Shown: positions 1-7,437 of the stretch, piece after piece
Position numbering within the stretch: position 1 is the stretch's first letter
How the letters are laid out: each line of letters starts with the position of its first letter
Origin: a virus
Strand: one strand, 5' to 3'
Virus record (IMG/VR): IMGVR_UViG_3300042509_000119
Location: 1 to 21,353 of that record
DNA length: 21,353 nt
The notes under the pieces: model-generated
Databases searched by the model: none
The model's input: only the letters and a program-made list of their open reading frames with translations
Told to the model about the DNA's origin: nothing
Position numbers and translations under genes: made by a program

Positions 1-390
1 ACAATCGAAAAGCAGGGCAAGGGCGAATACGATCTGGACGTATGTCTGAAGGGTTACATCTCGCGGCTTCGGGAGATGGCAGCATCTCGCGTTGGCAATG
101 GCGATCTCAACCTCACGGACGAGCGCGCCCGGCTTGCCAAGGAGCAGGCCGACGCCAAAGAGATGGAAAACGCGATCACGCGGGGCGAATTGGTGTACAT
201 TGAGGACGTGGCAAAGCGGGTCGAGGTCGCGCTGTCCAATGTGAAGACCAAGTTGCTGGCCGTGCCAACCAAGGTCGCGCCCGAAGCGGCGGCGGCTGAT
301 GACGCGAAGGAAGTGCAGGCGCTCATAGAGCGACATATCATTGAGGCTTTGAATGAACTCGCAGGAATCAACGAGGCAGACGCAGGCTGA
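1..390 (+). CDS. Terminase small subunit, Nu1-like (5' end missing)
   Basis: This frame is open from the first base, so the gene begins outside the window and only its C-terminal 129 residues are seen. Small terminase subunits bind phage DNA at the packaging site and recruit the large subunit. The visible part begins with a YDL..CLKGYISRLREMAA-type stretch, the end of the N-terminal DNA-binding region in Nu1-family proteins. It continues as a charged helical segment (ERARLAKEQADAKE) and ends in an Ala/Glu-rich helical tail, as expected for the part that contacts the large subunit. The next gene is GpA-type TerL, starting 38 bases before this stop, which is the lambda Nu1-A arrangement. The family call rests on the pattern of the retained helices and on position. 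The helix-turn-helix itself cannot be seen. Confidence 0.78.
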   Translation, partial: TIEKQGKGEYDLDVCLKGYISRLREMAASRVGNGDLNLTDERARLAKEQADAKEMENAITRGELVYIEDVAKRVEVALSNVKTKLLAVPTKVAPEAAAADDAKEVQALIERHIIEALNELAGINEADAG

Positions 391-2203
391 CAAGCTGGAA
401 GCCCGGCTCGTTGAGGCCGTGTCGCTGGCAATGAAGCCGCCGCCGAAGCTGACGGTGAGCGAATGGGCTGACACCTTCAGGGTGCTTTCGAGCGAGAGTT
501 CGGCAGAGCCGGGCAAGTGGTCCACATCGCGGGCCGAGTATCAGCGCGGGATGATGGATGCTGTGTCCAACCCCGACATTGAGACTGTCGTTCTGATGAC
601 ATGCGCGCAGGTCGGCAAGACCGAGCTTATCAACAACGTCGTCGGCTATCACATCCACCAAGACCCGGCCCCGATGCTGGTGGTCCAGCCGACGCTGGAG
701 ATGGCGCAGACATGGTCGAAAGACCGTCTGGCTCCATGCCTGCGCGATACGCCCGTTCTGAGCAACAAGGTCAAAGACCCCAGATCACGCGACAGCGGCA
801 ACACGACGCTGCACAAGACATTTGCTGGCGGCCATGTCACTGCCTGCGGGGCGAACAGCCCGGCCAGCTTGGCATCTCGCCCGTGCCGGGTGATCCTGTG
901 CGACGAGGTTGACCGCTATCCGATCAGCGCAGGCACAGAGGGCGACCCCGTCTCGCTGGCCAAGAAGCGATCCAGCACGTTCTGGAACCGCAAGATCATC
1001 TTGGTCAGCACGCCGACCGACAAAGGGGCAAGCCGGATCGAAGCAGCCTACTCGGAGAGCGATCAGCGCAAGTTTTTCGTGCCTTGCGGGGATTGCGGCG
1101 AAACACAGGCGCTAAAGTGGGGGCAGGTCCACTGGACGGACAAAAACCCGTATTCGGCGGTTTACACCTGTGAGCATTGCGGATCGGCGTGGGATGACGC
1201 GGCGAGATTTCGGGCGATCAGGAAGGGCAAATGGCAGGCCACCGCCGAGCCGAAGGGCAAGGTCGCTGGCTTCCACATTAATGGCCTGTATAGCCCGTGG
1301 ACCCCGCTTTATGAGGCCGTCTCGGACTTTATGAACAGCAAGCGCGATCCCATGCGCCTGAAGACGTGGATCAACACGTTCTTGGGCGAGACATGGGAAG
1401 AGCAGGGCGAACAGATCGACGAGATGGACCTGATGGAGCGGGCCGAGAACTGGGGCGATGAGTTGCCCGAGGATGTGCTGCTCATCACCGCTGGCGTTGA
1501 CGTGCAGGACGACCGCTTGGAAATCGAGATCGTTGGCTGGGGCCGAGGCGAGGAAACATGGTCGCTGGCCTATGAGACGATGTACGGCGACCCATCGTCG
1601 GCTGAATTGTGGAACCGCCTCGACGTGACGTTGGGGCGGAAGTTTGACCACCCGACCTTGGGTGACATGGTCATTCGATCTGTCTGCGTGGACTCTGGCG
1701 GCCACTACACCCAGCAGGTCTACAACTATGCGCGGCTGCGGGCTGGCCGACGTGTGTTCGCCATCAAGGGCGTCGGCGGCGAGGGCAAGCCGATTGTGGG
1801 CAGGCCGACGAAGAACAACATCGGCAAGATCAATTTGTTCCCGGTCGGCACCGACACGGCCAAGGAGATCGTCTACGCACGGCTGAAGATCAGGGAGGAG
1901 GGCGAGGGCTATTGCCACTTCCCGGTTGGCCGCAGCGACGAGTATTTCCGCATGCTGACGGCTGAAAAGAAGGTCACGCGCTACTTCAAGGGCAGGCCGA
2001 GGATGGAGTGGGCAAAGATCAGGACGCGCAACGAAGCCCTCGACTGCCGGGTCTATGCGACGGCTGCTTTGGCTATTCTCAACCTAAACCTTGAGGCTGT
2101 TTACACTCAGGCCCAAAATCGGGTATCATCTGGTGAGCAACCTGCGGCCCCCCGCAAGCCGAAGGTGCCGATGCGGAGCGGTTTTGTCCACGGATACAGG
2201 TAA
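353..2203 (+). CDS. Terminase large subunit, GpA family
   Basis: This is the packaging motor ATPase and nuclease (616 residues; lambda gpA is of similar size). The N-terminal ATPase has a Walker A-like CAQVGKTE at residues 84-91, Walker B VILCDEVDRY at 180-189 and a coupling motif ILVSTPT at 216-222. Between the domains are two CxxC pairs (C245/C248 and C273/C276), the zinc-binding knuckle seen in GpA proteins. The C-terminal RNase H-fold nuclease shows GVDVQDDRLE (acid at D383), VCVDSGG (D447) and RNEALDC (E561, D564) as likely metal-binding acids. The start at 353 has GAGG six bases upstream and overlaps the small subunit gene by 38 bases, implying coupled translation. A later in-frame ATG at 431 is possible but would lose N-terminal residues usual for the family. 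The identification is firm. Confidence 0.96.
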   Translation: MNSQESTRQTQADKLEARLVEAVSLAMKPPPKLTVSEWADTFRVLSSESSAEPGKWSTSRAEYQRGMMDAVSNPDIETVVLMTCAQVGKTELINNVVGYHIHQDPAPMLVVQPTLEMAQTWSKDRLAPCLRDTPVLSNKVKDPRSRDSGNTTLHKTFAGGHVTACGANSPASLASRPCRVILCDEVDRYPISAGTEGDPVSLAKKRSSTFWNRKIILVSTPTDKGASRIEAAYSESDQRKFFVPCGDCGETQALKWGQVHWTDKNPYSAVYTCEHCGSAWDDAARFRAIRKGKWQATAEPKGKVAGFHINGLYSPWTPLYEAVSDFMNSKRDPMRLKTWINTFLGETWEEQGEQIDEMDLMERAENWGDELPEDVLLITAGVDVQDDRLEIEIVGWGRGEETWSLAYETMYGDPSSAELWNRLDVTLGRKFDHPTLGDMVIRSVCVDSGGHYTQQVYNYARLRAGRRVFAIKGVGGEGKPIVGRPTKNNIGKINLFPVGTDTAKEIVYARLKIREEGEGYCHFPVGRSDEYFRMLTAEKKVTRYFKGRPRMEWAKIRTRNEALDCRVYATAALAILNLNLEAVYTQAQNRVSSGEQPAAPRKPKVPMRSGFVHGYR

Positions 2204-2790
2204 TGGCCAATCTTTTTGACGCTGCCAACGCGCCAGAGGGCGAACCGCTTGAGATCGTCGTCGGCGATTTCATTCAGTGGAAGCGTTCTGATCTGGTTCA
2301 GGACTACCCGCTGGCATCCTACAGCGCGCAGTATGTCGCTCGGATCACGGGTGGTGGGAACACGGAAGTCACGATCCCTGCCACCGAAACGGGCAATACA
2401 TATCTGTTCACAGCATCAAGCTCAACGACATCTGGATTTGAGCCGGGTTACTATCACTGGCAGCTTGAGGTGATCCAGACATCAAGCAGCAACCGCTTGG
2501 TGGTGGATCGCGGCGAGTTCACAGCGCTAGCCGATCTGGACGTGAACGGTGCCGATCCTCGCAGCCACGCTCAGATCATGATCGACAAGATCGAATCGAT
2601 CCTGCAAGGCAAGGCCGACAGCGATGTCGGCAGCTACTCCATCGCTGGCCGCTCTCTGACCAAGATGAGCTTTGCCGAGTTGATGACGGCGCGGGACCAA
2701 TACAAGGCCGAGTTCCAGCAGGAGGTCGTCAAGGACCGAGCGCGGCGCGGTAAGCCCACAGGAAGCACGATTAAAGTGAGGTTCGGCTGA
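2203..2790 (+). CDS. Head-tail connector, gpW-like C-terminus with extra N-terminal beta domain
   Basis: This 195-residue protein lies between terminase and portal, the position of lambda gpW (68 residues), which plugs the portal and accepts the tail connector. Residues about 120-195 resemble gpW. They contain a helix around IMIDKIESIL, a short beta turn (SIAGRSLTKMS), a second helix with RDQYKAEF and a basic end RRGKPTGSTIKVRFG. Residues about 10-110 look like a separate beta-rich domain, with an FxxWKRSDL pattern and an FEPGYYHWQ strand. That pattern recalls Ig-like or BppU-like N-terminal domains of other phage proteins. The start overlaps the terminase stop as TAATG, and the stop overlaps the portal start as TGATG. 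The W assignment combines position with weak pattern matching. The N-terminal domain is of unknown role. Confidence 0.62.
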   Translation: MANLFDAANAPEGEPLEIVVGDFIQWKRSDLVQDYPLASYSAQYVARITGGGNTEVTIPATETGNTYLFTASSSTTSGFEPGYYHWQLEVIQTSSSNRLVVDRGEFTALADLDVNGADPRSHAQIMIDKIESILQGKADSDVGSYSIAGRSLTKMSFAELMTARDQYKAEFQQEVVKDRARRGKPTGSTIKVRFG

Positions 2791-4256
2791 TGGGCCTTTT
2801 CGACATGTTCAAGCGCCAGAAAAAGGCGACCGGGAAGCGTGATTATCTGGCCGCCTCAAAGGGCCGCCTGTACATGGACTTCAAGGGCAGCAACAAGTCT
2901 GCCGACTCTGAGATTCGGTGGGTTCTGCGTGATCTACGCAACCGCGCCCGCGAACTGGAGCGTAACAACGAATACGCCCGCCGCTATCTGCAACTCGTTC
3001 AGACCAACGTGGTCGGCGAGAATGGCTTCCGCCTTCAGCTAAAGGGCCGGAACATCGATGGCTCCATCGACATGGCCGGGAACAACATCATTGAGGCGGC
3101 TTGGGCCGAGTTCTCGCGTCTCGGCGGATCGACCGTTGACGGCAAGATGTCGATGACAGACCTGTCGAATGCAGTGGTTCGCGGCGTGAAGCGTGACGGC
3201 GAGGTGTTCCTGCACATCGTCCGCAAGCCCTATCTGCGCCACGGCATCGGCGTTCAGATCATTGAGCCTGATCGCGTCGATGAGCAGATGAACGAGACGC
3301 TGCGCGACGGCAATCAGGTCCGCATGGGCGTGGAGTTGGACTCGGTGACGCGACGGGTTTCTGCTTATCACGTCTTGGTGAACAACCCCGGCGACTACGA
3401 CTACACCACCACGACGACGGGCCTCTACCGCCAGCGCATCCCGGCAGATCAGATGATCCACATCTATGTGCAGGAGCGCGCAGATCAGACCCGTGGCGTG
3501 CCTGAGCTTGTGACAGCCATGCCAGCGTTGAAGATGCTGCACGGCTATCGTGAGGCAGAACTGACTGCTGCCCGCGTCGGCGCGTCCAAGATGGGCTTCT
3601 TCACGTCTCCGGCTGGCGATGGCTTCACGGCTGACGGGTTCGAAGACACCTTCACCCCGATGTACGACGCTGAACCCGGCACGTTCCATCAGCTTCCGGC
3701 TGGCGTTGATTTCACCCCGTTTGACCCCAACCACCCGACATCGGCCTTTGCGGACTTTGAGAAGGCGATCCTGCGCGGCATCGCTGGCGGTCTGGGCATC
3801 AGCTACACTGCGCTGGCCAACGATCTGGAAGGCACGTCCTACTCGTCGATCCGGCAGGGTGCGCTTGAGGAGCGGGACTTCTACAAGACCCAGCAGCATT
3901 TTTTCATCGAACACTTCATCGATCCGCTGTTCCGCGTTTGGATGGCCCACGTCATGGACTTCGCGCTGATCCCGATCAACGGGCCGGGCAAGTTCGACAA
4001 GTTCTCAATGGGCATATCTTGGCGTGCGCGTGGCTTCCAGTGGGTTGACCCGCTGAAGGAGATCAACGCCGCCGTCGTGGGCTTGCAGAACGGCATCATC
4101 AGCCACACCGACATCGCTGCTACCTATGGCCGTGATGCTGAAGAGACCTTCGCGCAGATTGAGCGCGACAAGGAAATGGCCAAGCAGTTTGGGCTGGCGA
4201 TGGCCTACGAGCCATTCGGGTCGAAGCTGCCTGTCGAAGCTCAGGTGGAGGAATAG
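2790..4256 (+). CDS. Portal protein, lambda (gpB) family
   Basis: This 488-residue protein should form the dodecameric ring at the capsid vertex through which DNA enters and leaves. Lambda-family portal features run in order. There is a short basic N-terminus, then RNRARELERNNEYARRYLQLVQTN-type helices near 48-72, GENGFRLQLKGRN near 76-88, and VKRDGEVFLHIVRKPY near 134-148. These are followed by IIEPDRVDEQMN (about 158-169) and the conserved IPADQMIHIY..ERADQTRGVPELVTAM segment (about 219-245) with its helix-rich clip and wing region. The C-terminal stretch GISWRARGFQWVDPLKEINA is also typical. Lambda gpB is about 530 residues and is processed. No processing site is evident here. The next gene begins three bases after the stop and its Shine-Dalgarno sequence lies at the end of this gene. 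Confidence 0.94.
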   Translation: MGLFDMFKRQKKATGKRDYLAASKGRLYMDFKGSNKSADSEIRWVLRDLRNRARELERNNEYARRYLQLVQTNVVGENGFRLQLKGRNIDGSIDMAGNNIIEAAWAEFSRLGGSTVDGKMSMTDLSNAVVRGVKRDGEVFLHIVRKPYLRHGIGVQIIEPDRVDEQMNETLRDGNQVRMGVELDSVTRRVSAYHVLVNNPGDYDYTTTTTGLYRQRIPADQMIHIYVQERADQTRGVPELVTAMPALKMLHGYREAELTAARVGASKMGFFTSPAGDGFTADGFEDTFTPMYDAEPGTFHQLPAGVDFTPFDPNHPTSAFADFEKAILRGIAGGLGISYTALANDLEGTSYSSIRQGALEERDFYKTQQHFFIEHFIDPLFRVWMAHVMDFALIPINGPGKFDKFSMGISWRARGFQWVDPLKEINAAVVGLQNGIISHTDIAATYGRDAEETFAQIERDKEMAKQFGLAMAYEPFGSKLPVEAQVEE

Positions 4257-4258
4257 CA

Positions 4259-6391
4259 ATGCCATATGCCAATGAACATGCTGCCCGCATCCGCGATCCT
4301 CGCCAATACGACAGCTTCCGCCGTCGCAACAACGGCGGTGGCCGTGGCGTTGACTACATCTTCGGCATCAAGGACGACACCAGCGAGATTCAGGCGATCC
4401 GTTTCCGAACTCAGTTCTTCACTGTGGCAGAGGCGCGGGCATGGCTGGATCGCAATAACTTTGAGCCGATTGAGTTTGAGCCTGCCACCGAAGAAGCGCG
4501 CTCTATGCAAGATGGGGGTGAGTTTGATATGATCGCCCGTGAAATGGAGGACGCAGCGATGCTGGAAGAAGAACACATCGAACCGACCGAGGCGCAAGAG
4601 GATGATCTTGAGCTTCAGGCCGAGCGTTATTCGCGTGACGGGATCGAAACCCGTGCGATGGCATTTGAAGACAAGGTGATCGATGGTGACGCCCGGCGCG
4701 TCAAGATCGCTGTCTCGTCCGAGGAACCCGTTGAGCGGTCCTTCGGCATTGAAATCCTCGACCACAAGCCCGGCAGCATCGATCTGTCGTTCTTGAATTC
4801 TGGCCGAGCGCCCCTTCTGCTGGATCACGATCCGACCAAGCAGATCGGCGTTGTAGAATCGGTTGCCTTGGATGGCTCGGCACGGCGTCTCCGTGCGACT
4901 GTTCGTTTCGGGAGAAACGGGCTTGCCAAAGAGGTTTTCGATGACGTGACTGATGGCATCCGAGCCAACATCTCGGTCGGCTATCAGATCAACAAACTCG
5001 ACAAGGAAGGCAAGGAAACGTACCGAGCCACTTCTTGGATGCCTATGGAAGTTTCCATCGTTTCTATCCCCGCCGACAGGACAGTTGGCGTTGGCAGATC
5101 GGCGGCGGACGACCTGACCACCTCTATCCCTGCAACCCCTATCAAGGAGGCCAAAATGGCTGAATTTGATCTGGACGCGGTCAAGGCCGAAGCTGCCCGT
5201 GCCGCTGCCAAAGATGCTAGCGAGATGATCCGTCTCGGCGCATCGCACAACAAGCGTGATCTGGCTGAAAAAGCCATCTCTGCTGGCCGTTCTCTCGCGG
5301 AATTCCGTGGCGAACTGCTGGAAGCAATCGGCAACAAGCCTCTGGAAACGGCCAACATCGGCCTGACCCAGAAAGAGGTCCGCAAGTTCTCGCTCATGGC
5401 TGCGATCCGCGCTATGGCGAACCCGACCGACTTCCGCGCTCAGGAAGAAGCCCGTTTCGAATTCGAAGCCTCGGCTGCTGCCCAGCGTGCTGCTGGCGTC
5501 GATGCCAAGGGTCTGATGATCCCCGGCGACGTTCTGCGGTCGTGGGCAAAGCGTGATTTGAACACCTCGGACGACTCCAGCGTGATCGCGCAGGACTTCC
5601 GTGGCGGTGACTTCATCGACGTTCTGCGTAACGCTTCGTCTGTGATGCAGGCTGGCGCGACCATGCTGACGGGCCTCAAGGGCAACGTAGCTATCCCGAA
5701 GAAAGCTACTGGCTCTGCGGCTGGCTGGATTTCGACGGAAGGCGGCGCTGCTTCTGAGTCGGAGCCGACCTTCGGTCAGGTCACCATGACCCCGAAGACG
5801 CTCGGTGCCTTCACCGACATCACGCGCCTGATGATGATGCAGTCCTCGCCCGATATCGAAGCTCTGGTTCGTGACGACTTGTCGCGGGCTATCGCTCTCG
5901 CTATCGACCTCGGCGGCCTGCGCGGCACTGGTTCCTCGGGCCAGCCCACTGGCATCAAGGCGACCTCGGGCGTCAACAAGCCGACCGCCTTCGCGGCTGC
6001 CAACCCGACCTTCGCTGAAGTCGTTGCTCTGGAAACCGCTGTGGCCGAGGACAACGCTCTGCTGGGCAACCTCGCGTACATCCTGCCTGCTGGCATGTAT
6101 GGCGCGCTGAAGACCACCGCCAAGGCCTCTGGTCAGGGTCTCTTCGTGGTCGAGCAGCCGGGCAACACGATCAACGGCTATCGTGCGATTGTCTCGAACC
6201 AAGTCACCGCTGGCGACCTGTTCTTCGGCAACTTCTCGGACCTGCTGATCGGCATGTACGGCGGCTTGGACATCCTCGTCGATCCTTACACCTCGTCCAA
6301 CACTGGCACCGTGCGTATCCGCGCACTCCAGACGGTCGATGTGGCGGTTCGTCACGCTGTGTCCTTCGCCTACAACAACGACGAAACCTAA
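4259..6391 (+). CDS. Fused prohead protease (S78) and HK97-fold major capsid protein
   Basis: This 710-residue protein has three parts. Residues 1-80 carry MPYANEHAARIRDP, then FGIKDDTSEIQAIRFR and AEARAWLDRNNFEPIEFEPA, a small domain often found in front of phage head proteases. Residues about 130-280 are an S78 prohead protease. Its likely catalytic residues are H190 in PLLLDHD, S239 in ANISVGY and E264 in MEVSIVSIPAD. From M300 on, a helical delta (scaffold) segment is followed by the HK97-fold shell domain, including IPGDVLRSW, GWISTEGGAASESEPTFGQVTMTPK, RDDLSRAIA and QPTGI. Such fusions are known and protease cuts release the capsid protein. GGAGG precedes the start at 4259. An internal start at 5156 is annotated separately. 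Call certain for the capsid and strong for the protease. Confidence 0.94.
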   Translation: MPYANEHAARIRDPRQYDSFRRRNNGGGRGVDYIFGIKDDTSEIQAIRFRTQFFTVAEARAWLDRNNFEPIEFEPATEEARSMQDGGEFDMIAREMEDAAMLEEEHIEPTEAQEDDLELQAERYSRDGIETRAMAFEDKVIDGDARRVKIAVSSEEPVERSFGIEILDHKPGSIDLSFLNSGRAPLLLDHDPTKQIGVVESVALDGSARRLRATVRFGRNGLAKEVFDDVTDGIRANISVGYQINKLDKEGKETYRATSWMPMEVSIVSIPADRTVGVGRSAADDLTTSIPATPIKEAKMAEFDLDAVKAEAARAAAKDASEMIRLGASHNKRDLAEKAISAGRSLAEFRGELLEAIGNKPLETANIGLTQKEVRKFSLMAAIRAMANPTDFRAQEEARFEFEASAAAQRAAGVDAKGLMIPGDVLRSWAKRDLNTSDDSSVIAQDFRGGDFIDVLRNASSVMQAGATMLTGLKGNVAIPKKATGSAAGWISTEGGAASESEPTFGQVTMTPKTLGAFTDITRLMMMQSSPDIEALVRDDLSRAIALAIDLGGLRGTGSSGQPTGIKATSGVNKPTAFAAANPTFAEVVALETAVAEDNALLGNLAYILPAGMYGALKTTAKASGQGLFVVEQPGNTINGYRAIVSNQVTAGDLFFGNFSDLLIGMYGGLDILVDPYTSSNTGTVRIRALQTVDVAVRHAVSFAYNNDET
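5144..5150 (+). promoter_or_regulatory. Strong internal ribosome binding site for capsid protein
   Basis: The site is AAGGAGG, a perfect anti-Shine-Dalgarno match, five bases before the in-frame ATG at 5156. It lies inside the linker between the protease and the capsid domain. Most genes in this window have weak sites or rely on stop/start overlap, so this is one of the strongest sites present. Confidence 0.8.
5156..6391 (+). CDS. Major capsid protein from internal start (nested in the fusion gene)
   Basis: An in-frame ATG at 5156 (residue 300 of the fusion) would give a 411-residue protein consisting of the delta segment plus HK97-fold shell domain. That is the usual size of a free major capsid precursor, about 400 residues. 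It sits five bases after a perfect AAGGAGG and lies exactly at the protease/capsid domain boundary. The same 16-base initiation sequence, with one difference, precedes the start of the next gene at 6451. A phage head needs several hundred capsid subunits and only tens of protease molecules, so a separate strong start solves the ratio problem of the fusion. The motif, frame and spacing are seen directly. That the product is made is an inference, though a strong one. Confidence 0.78.
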   Translation: MAEFDLDAVKAEAARAAAKDASEMIRLGASHNKRDLAEKAISAGRSLAEFRGELLEAIGNKPLETANIGLTQKEVRKFSLMAAIRAMANPTDFRAQEEARFEFEASAAAQRAAGVDAKGLMIPGDVLRSWAKRDLNTSDDSSVIAQDFRGGDFIDVLRNASSVMQAGATMLTGLKGNVAIPKKATGSAAGWISTEGGAASESEPTFGQVTMTPKTLGAFTDITRLMMMQSSPDIEALVRDDLSRAIALAIDLGGLRGTGSSGQPTGIKATSGVNKPTAFAAANPTFAEVVALETAVAEDNALLGNLAYILPAGMYGALKTTAKASGQGLFVVEQPGNTINGYRAIVSNQVTAGDLFFGNFSDLLIGMYGGLDILVDPYTSSNTGTVRIRALQTVDVAVRHAVSFAYNNDET

Positions 6392-6407
6392 TGGTTTTGA
6401 AGTGGAA

Positions 6408-6431
6408 TGGGGGCGGCTTCGGTCGCCCCCA
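6408..6431 (+). promoter_or_regulatory. Stable UUCG-tetraloop hairpin after the capsid gene
   Basis: Bases 6408-6417 pair with 6422-6431 around a C(UUCG)G tetraloop. The ten-pair stem includes one G-U pair, and seven of its pairs form an unbroken GGGGGCG/CGCCCCC block. No T-run follows, so it is not a standard Rho-independent terminator. It lies 17 bases after the capsid stop and ends nine bases before the next Shine-Dalgarno sequence. Likely roles are protecting the capsid mRNA 3' end, marking a processing point, or partly lowering downstream expression. The structure is seen in the sequence; the role is inferred. Confidence 0.72.
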
Positions 6432-6450
6432 ACCTCAACAGGAGGCTAAA

Positions 6451-6669
6451 ATGGCAAACTACCTGATCCTAAAATCCTGCATGGCTGGCGGCGCTGCCCG
6501 CAGTGCTGGCGAGATCGTCGAACTGTCTGAGCAGGAGGGCAAGTCTCTCTTGGCTATGGGTCGGGTTGATGTTGCCCCAGAGAGCGCGGCTCCTGCCGTC
6601 GCTGATCGCAGCGTTGCACTTGATACCAGCGATGCGCCTAAAGTTTCGAAGCGGGCCAAGAAGGAATAA
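6451..6669 (+). CDS. Small protein downstream of capsid, unknown function
   Basis: This is a 72-residue protein starting MANYLILKSCMAGGAARSAG. It has a short N-terminal part with the pattern xGxxxxxGEIVELSEQEGKSLLAMGRV, followed by an Ala/Asp-rich linker and a lysine-rich end. Small proteins with this 'GEIVEL..xxLLxMGR' layout are common just after capsid genes in phages, but I know no tested function. AGGAGG at 6440-6445, five bases before the ATG, sets the start. An earlier in-frame ATG at 6391 overlapping the capsid stop is less likely, because the 60 bases it adds are occupied by the hairpin. The basic C-terminus could bind DNA or the capsid surface, which is speculation. Confidence 0.72.
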   Translation: MANYLILKSCMAGGAARSAGEIVELSEQEGKSLLAMGRVDVAPESAAPAVADRSVALDTSDAPKVSKRAKKE

Positions 6670-6671
6670 TC

Positions 6672-6968
6672 ATGGCCCTGCCCTTCGCCACCGATCTGCT
6701 GACACTGTTCAACGTCAATGAGTTCGCGGTCAACGTCACTTACAGTGGCGGTACGATCCGTGGCATCTTTGACAATGAGACGGTGCCAGTGGACGCTGGC
6801 GGCTTTGTTTCCGTGCATCAGGAGCAGCCTCGCCTGACCTGTCGCACCACGGATGTCCCATCCATTGCAGAGGACCAGACGATGGTCATCTCTGGCGTGA
6901 CCTACAAGGTTCGCGCTTGGATACATGATGGCACGGGCGTCACCGTTGTTCAGTTGGAGAAGCAGTAA
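6672..6968 (+). CDS. Head-tail joining protein, gpFII-like
   Basis: This 98-residue protein matches the pattern of lambda gpFII (117 residues), which joins the filled head to the tail end. It has an N-terminal hydrophobic start, GTIRGIFDNE near 29-38, a middle PRLTCRTTDVPSIAED section (about 54-69), and the typical ending DQTMVISGVTYKVRAWIHDGTGVTVVQLEK. The RGIFD motif and the 'G..Y.V....DG.G...L.L' end are the family's clearest marks. GAAGGA lies seven to twelve bases before the ATG. Its stop overlaps the next start as TAATG. Its place after the capsid and before a gpU-like gene matches the lambda order. Call by motif and position. Confidence 0.78.
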   Translation: MALPFATDLLTLFNVNEFAVNVTYSGGTIRGIFDNETVPVDAGGFVSVHQEQPRLTCRTTDVPSIAEDQTMVISGVTYKVRAWIHDGTGVTVVQLEKQ

Positions 6969-7423
6969 TGTCCCACGTCAGAAAGCAGATACGCGACCAG
7001 TTCGTGACGCGTCTGACCTCTGGCGTCACTCTGGTCTCCAGCCGGGTTTTCGCCACGCGGGTCTATCCGCTGACGCAGGCCAAGTTGCCAGCCATCACGG
7101 TCACAGCGGGTGCGGAGACATCCGGCCTGATGACGATGGGCGCGACGATGGGCGTCAAGTCATTGGATCGTACGGTGGAGATCACGGTTTCAATCTATGA
7201 GAATGCCACTGCATCGCTTGATAGCGCGGTTGACGCCATCGCGGTGCAGGTTGAAGAGGCTATCGGAGCGGACTTCACGCTAGGTGGCATTGCGAAGGAA
7301 TCGGTGCTAACATCGACGAGCATCGACTTTTCTGGTGAGACTGAGCAGCCTGTTGGCATCGCAACGATGACTTTTGCTGTAAGGTATGTCACTAGTCTAA
7401 CTGATGTCGAAACAGCCAAATAA
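6968..7423 (+). CDS. Tail terminator / minor tail protein U-like
   Basis: This is a 151-residue protein, against 131 residues for lambda gpU, the ring protein that stops tail tube growth and joins the tail to the head. The N-terminal helix HVRKQIRDQFVTRL, then SSRVFATRVYPLTQAKLPAITV, EITVSIYENA and the central helix SLDSAVDAIAVQVEEAIG give the mixed alpha/beta order of gpU-like proteins. They end in strands such as GIATMTFAVRYVTS. The start overlaps the previous stop (TAATG). The 14-base gap after its stop holds the ribosome binding site of the tail tube gene. Family assignment rests on pattern and on position between the joining protein and the tube protein. A tail completion protein of another name is possible. 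Confidence 0.72.
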   Translation: MSHVRKQIRDQFVTRLTSGVTLVSSRVFATRVYPLTQAKLPAITVTAGAETSGLMTMGATMGVKSLDRTVEITVSIYENATASLDSAVDAIAVQVEEAIGADFTLGGIAKESVLTSTSIDFSGETEQPVGIATMTFAVRYVTSLTDVETAK

Positions 7424-7437
7424 AGGAGGCTCCTGCT

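Noticed and set aside
1112-1918. 268-codon minus-strand frame opposite TerL
   Set aside because: It is a shadow frame with no motif or ribosome site.
3039-3950. 303-codon minus-strand frame opposite the portal gene
   Set aside because: It shows no recognisable motif and is a shadow of the portal's codon bias.
4241-6355. 704-codon open frame on the minus strand opposite the protease-capsid gene
   Set aside because: It mirrors a clearly coding gene, has a low-complexity His/Arg/Asp-rich product without domains, and is explained by codon bias avoiding TTA, CTA and TCA in the sense gene.
6391-6450. Upstream start for the small protein after the capsid (ATG overlapping the capsid stop)
   Set aside because: The extra 20 codons read through the UUCG hairpin, and a perfect AGGAGG precedes the ATG at 6451.
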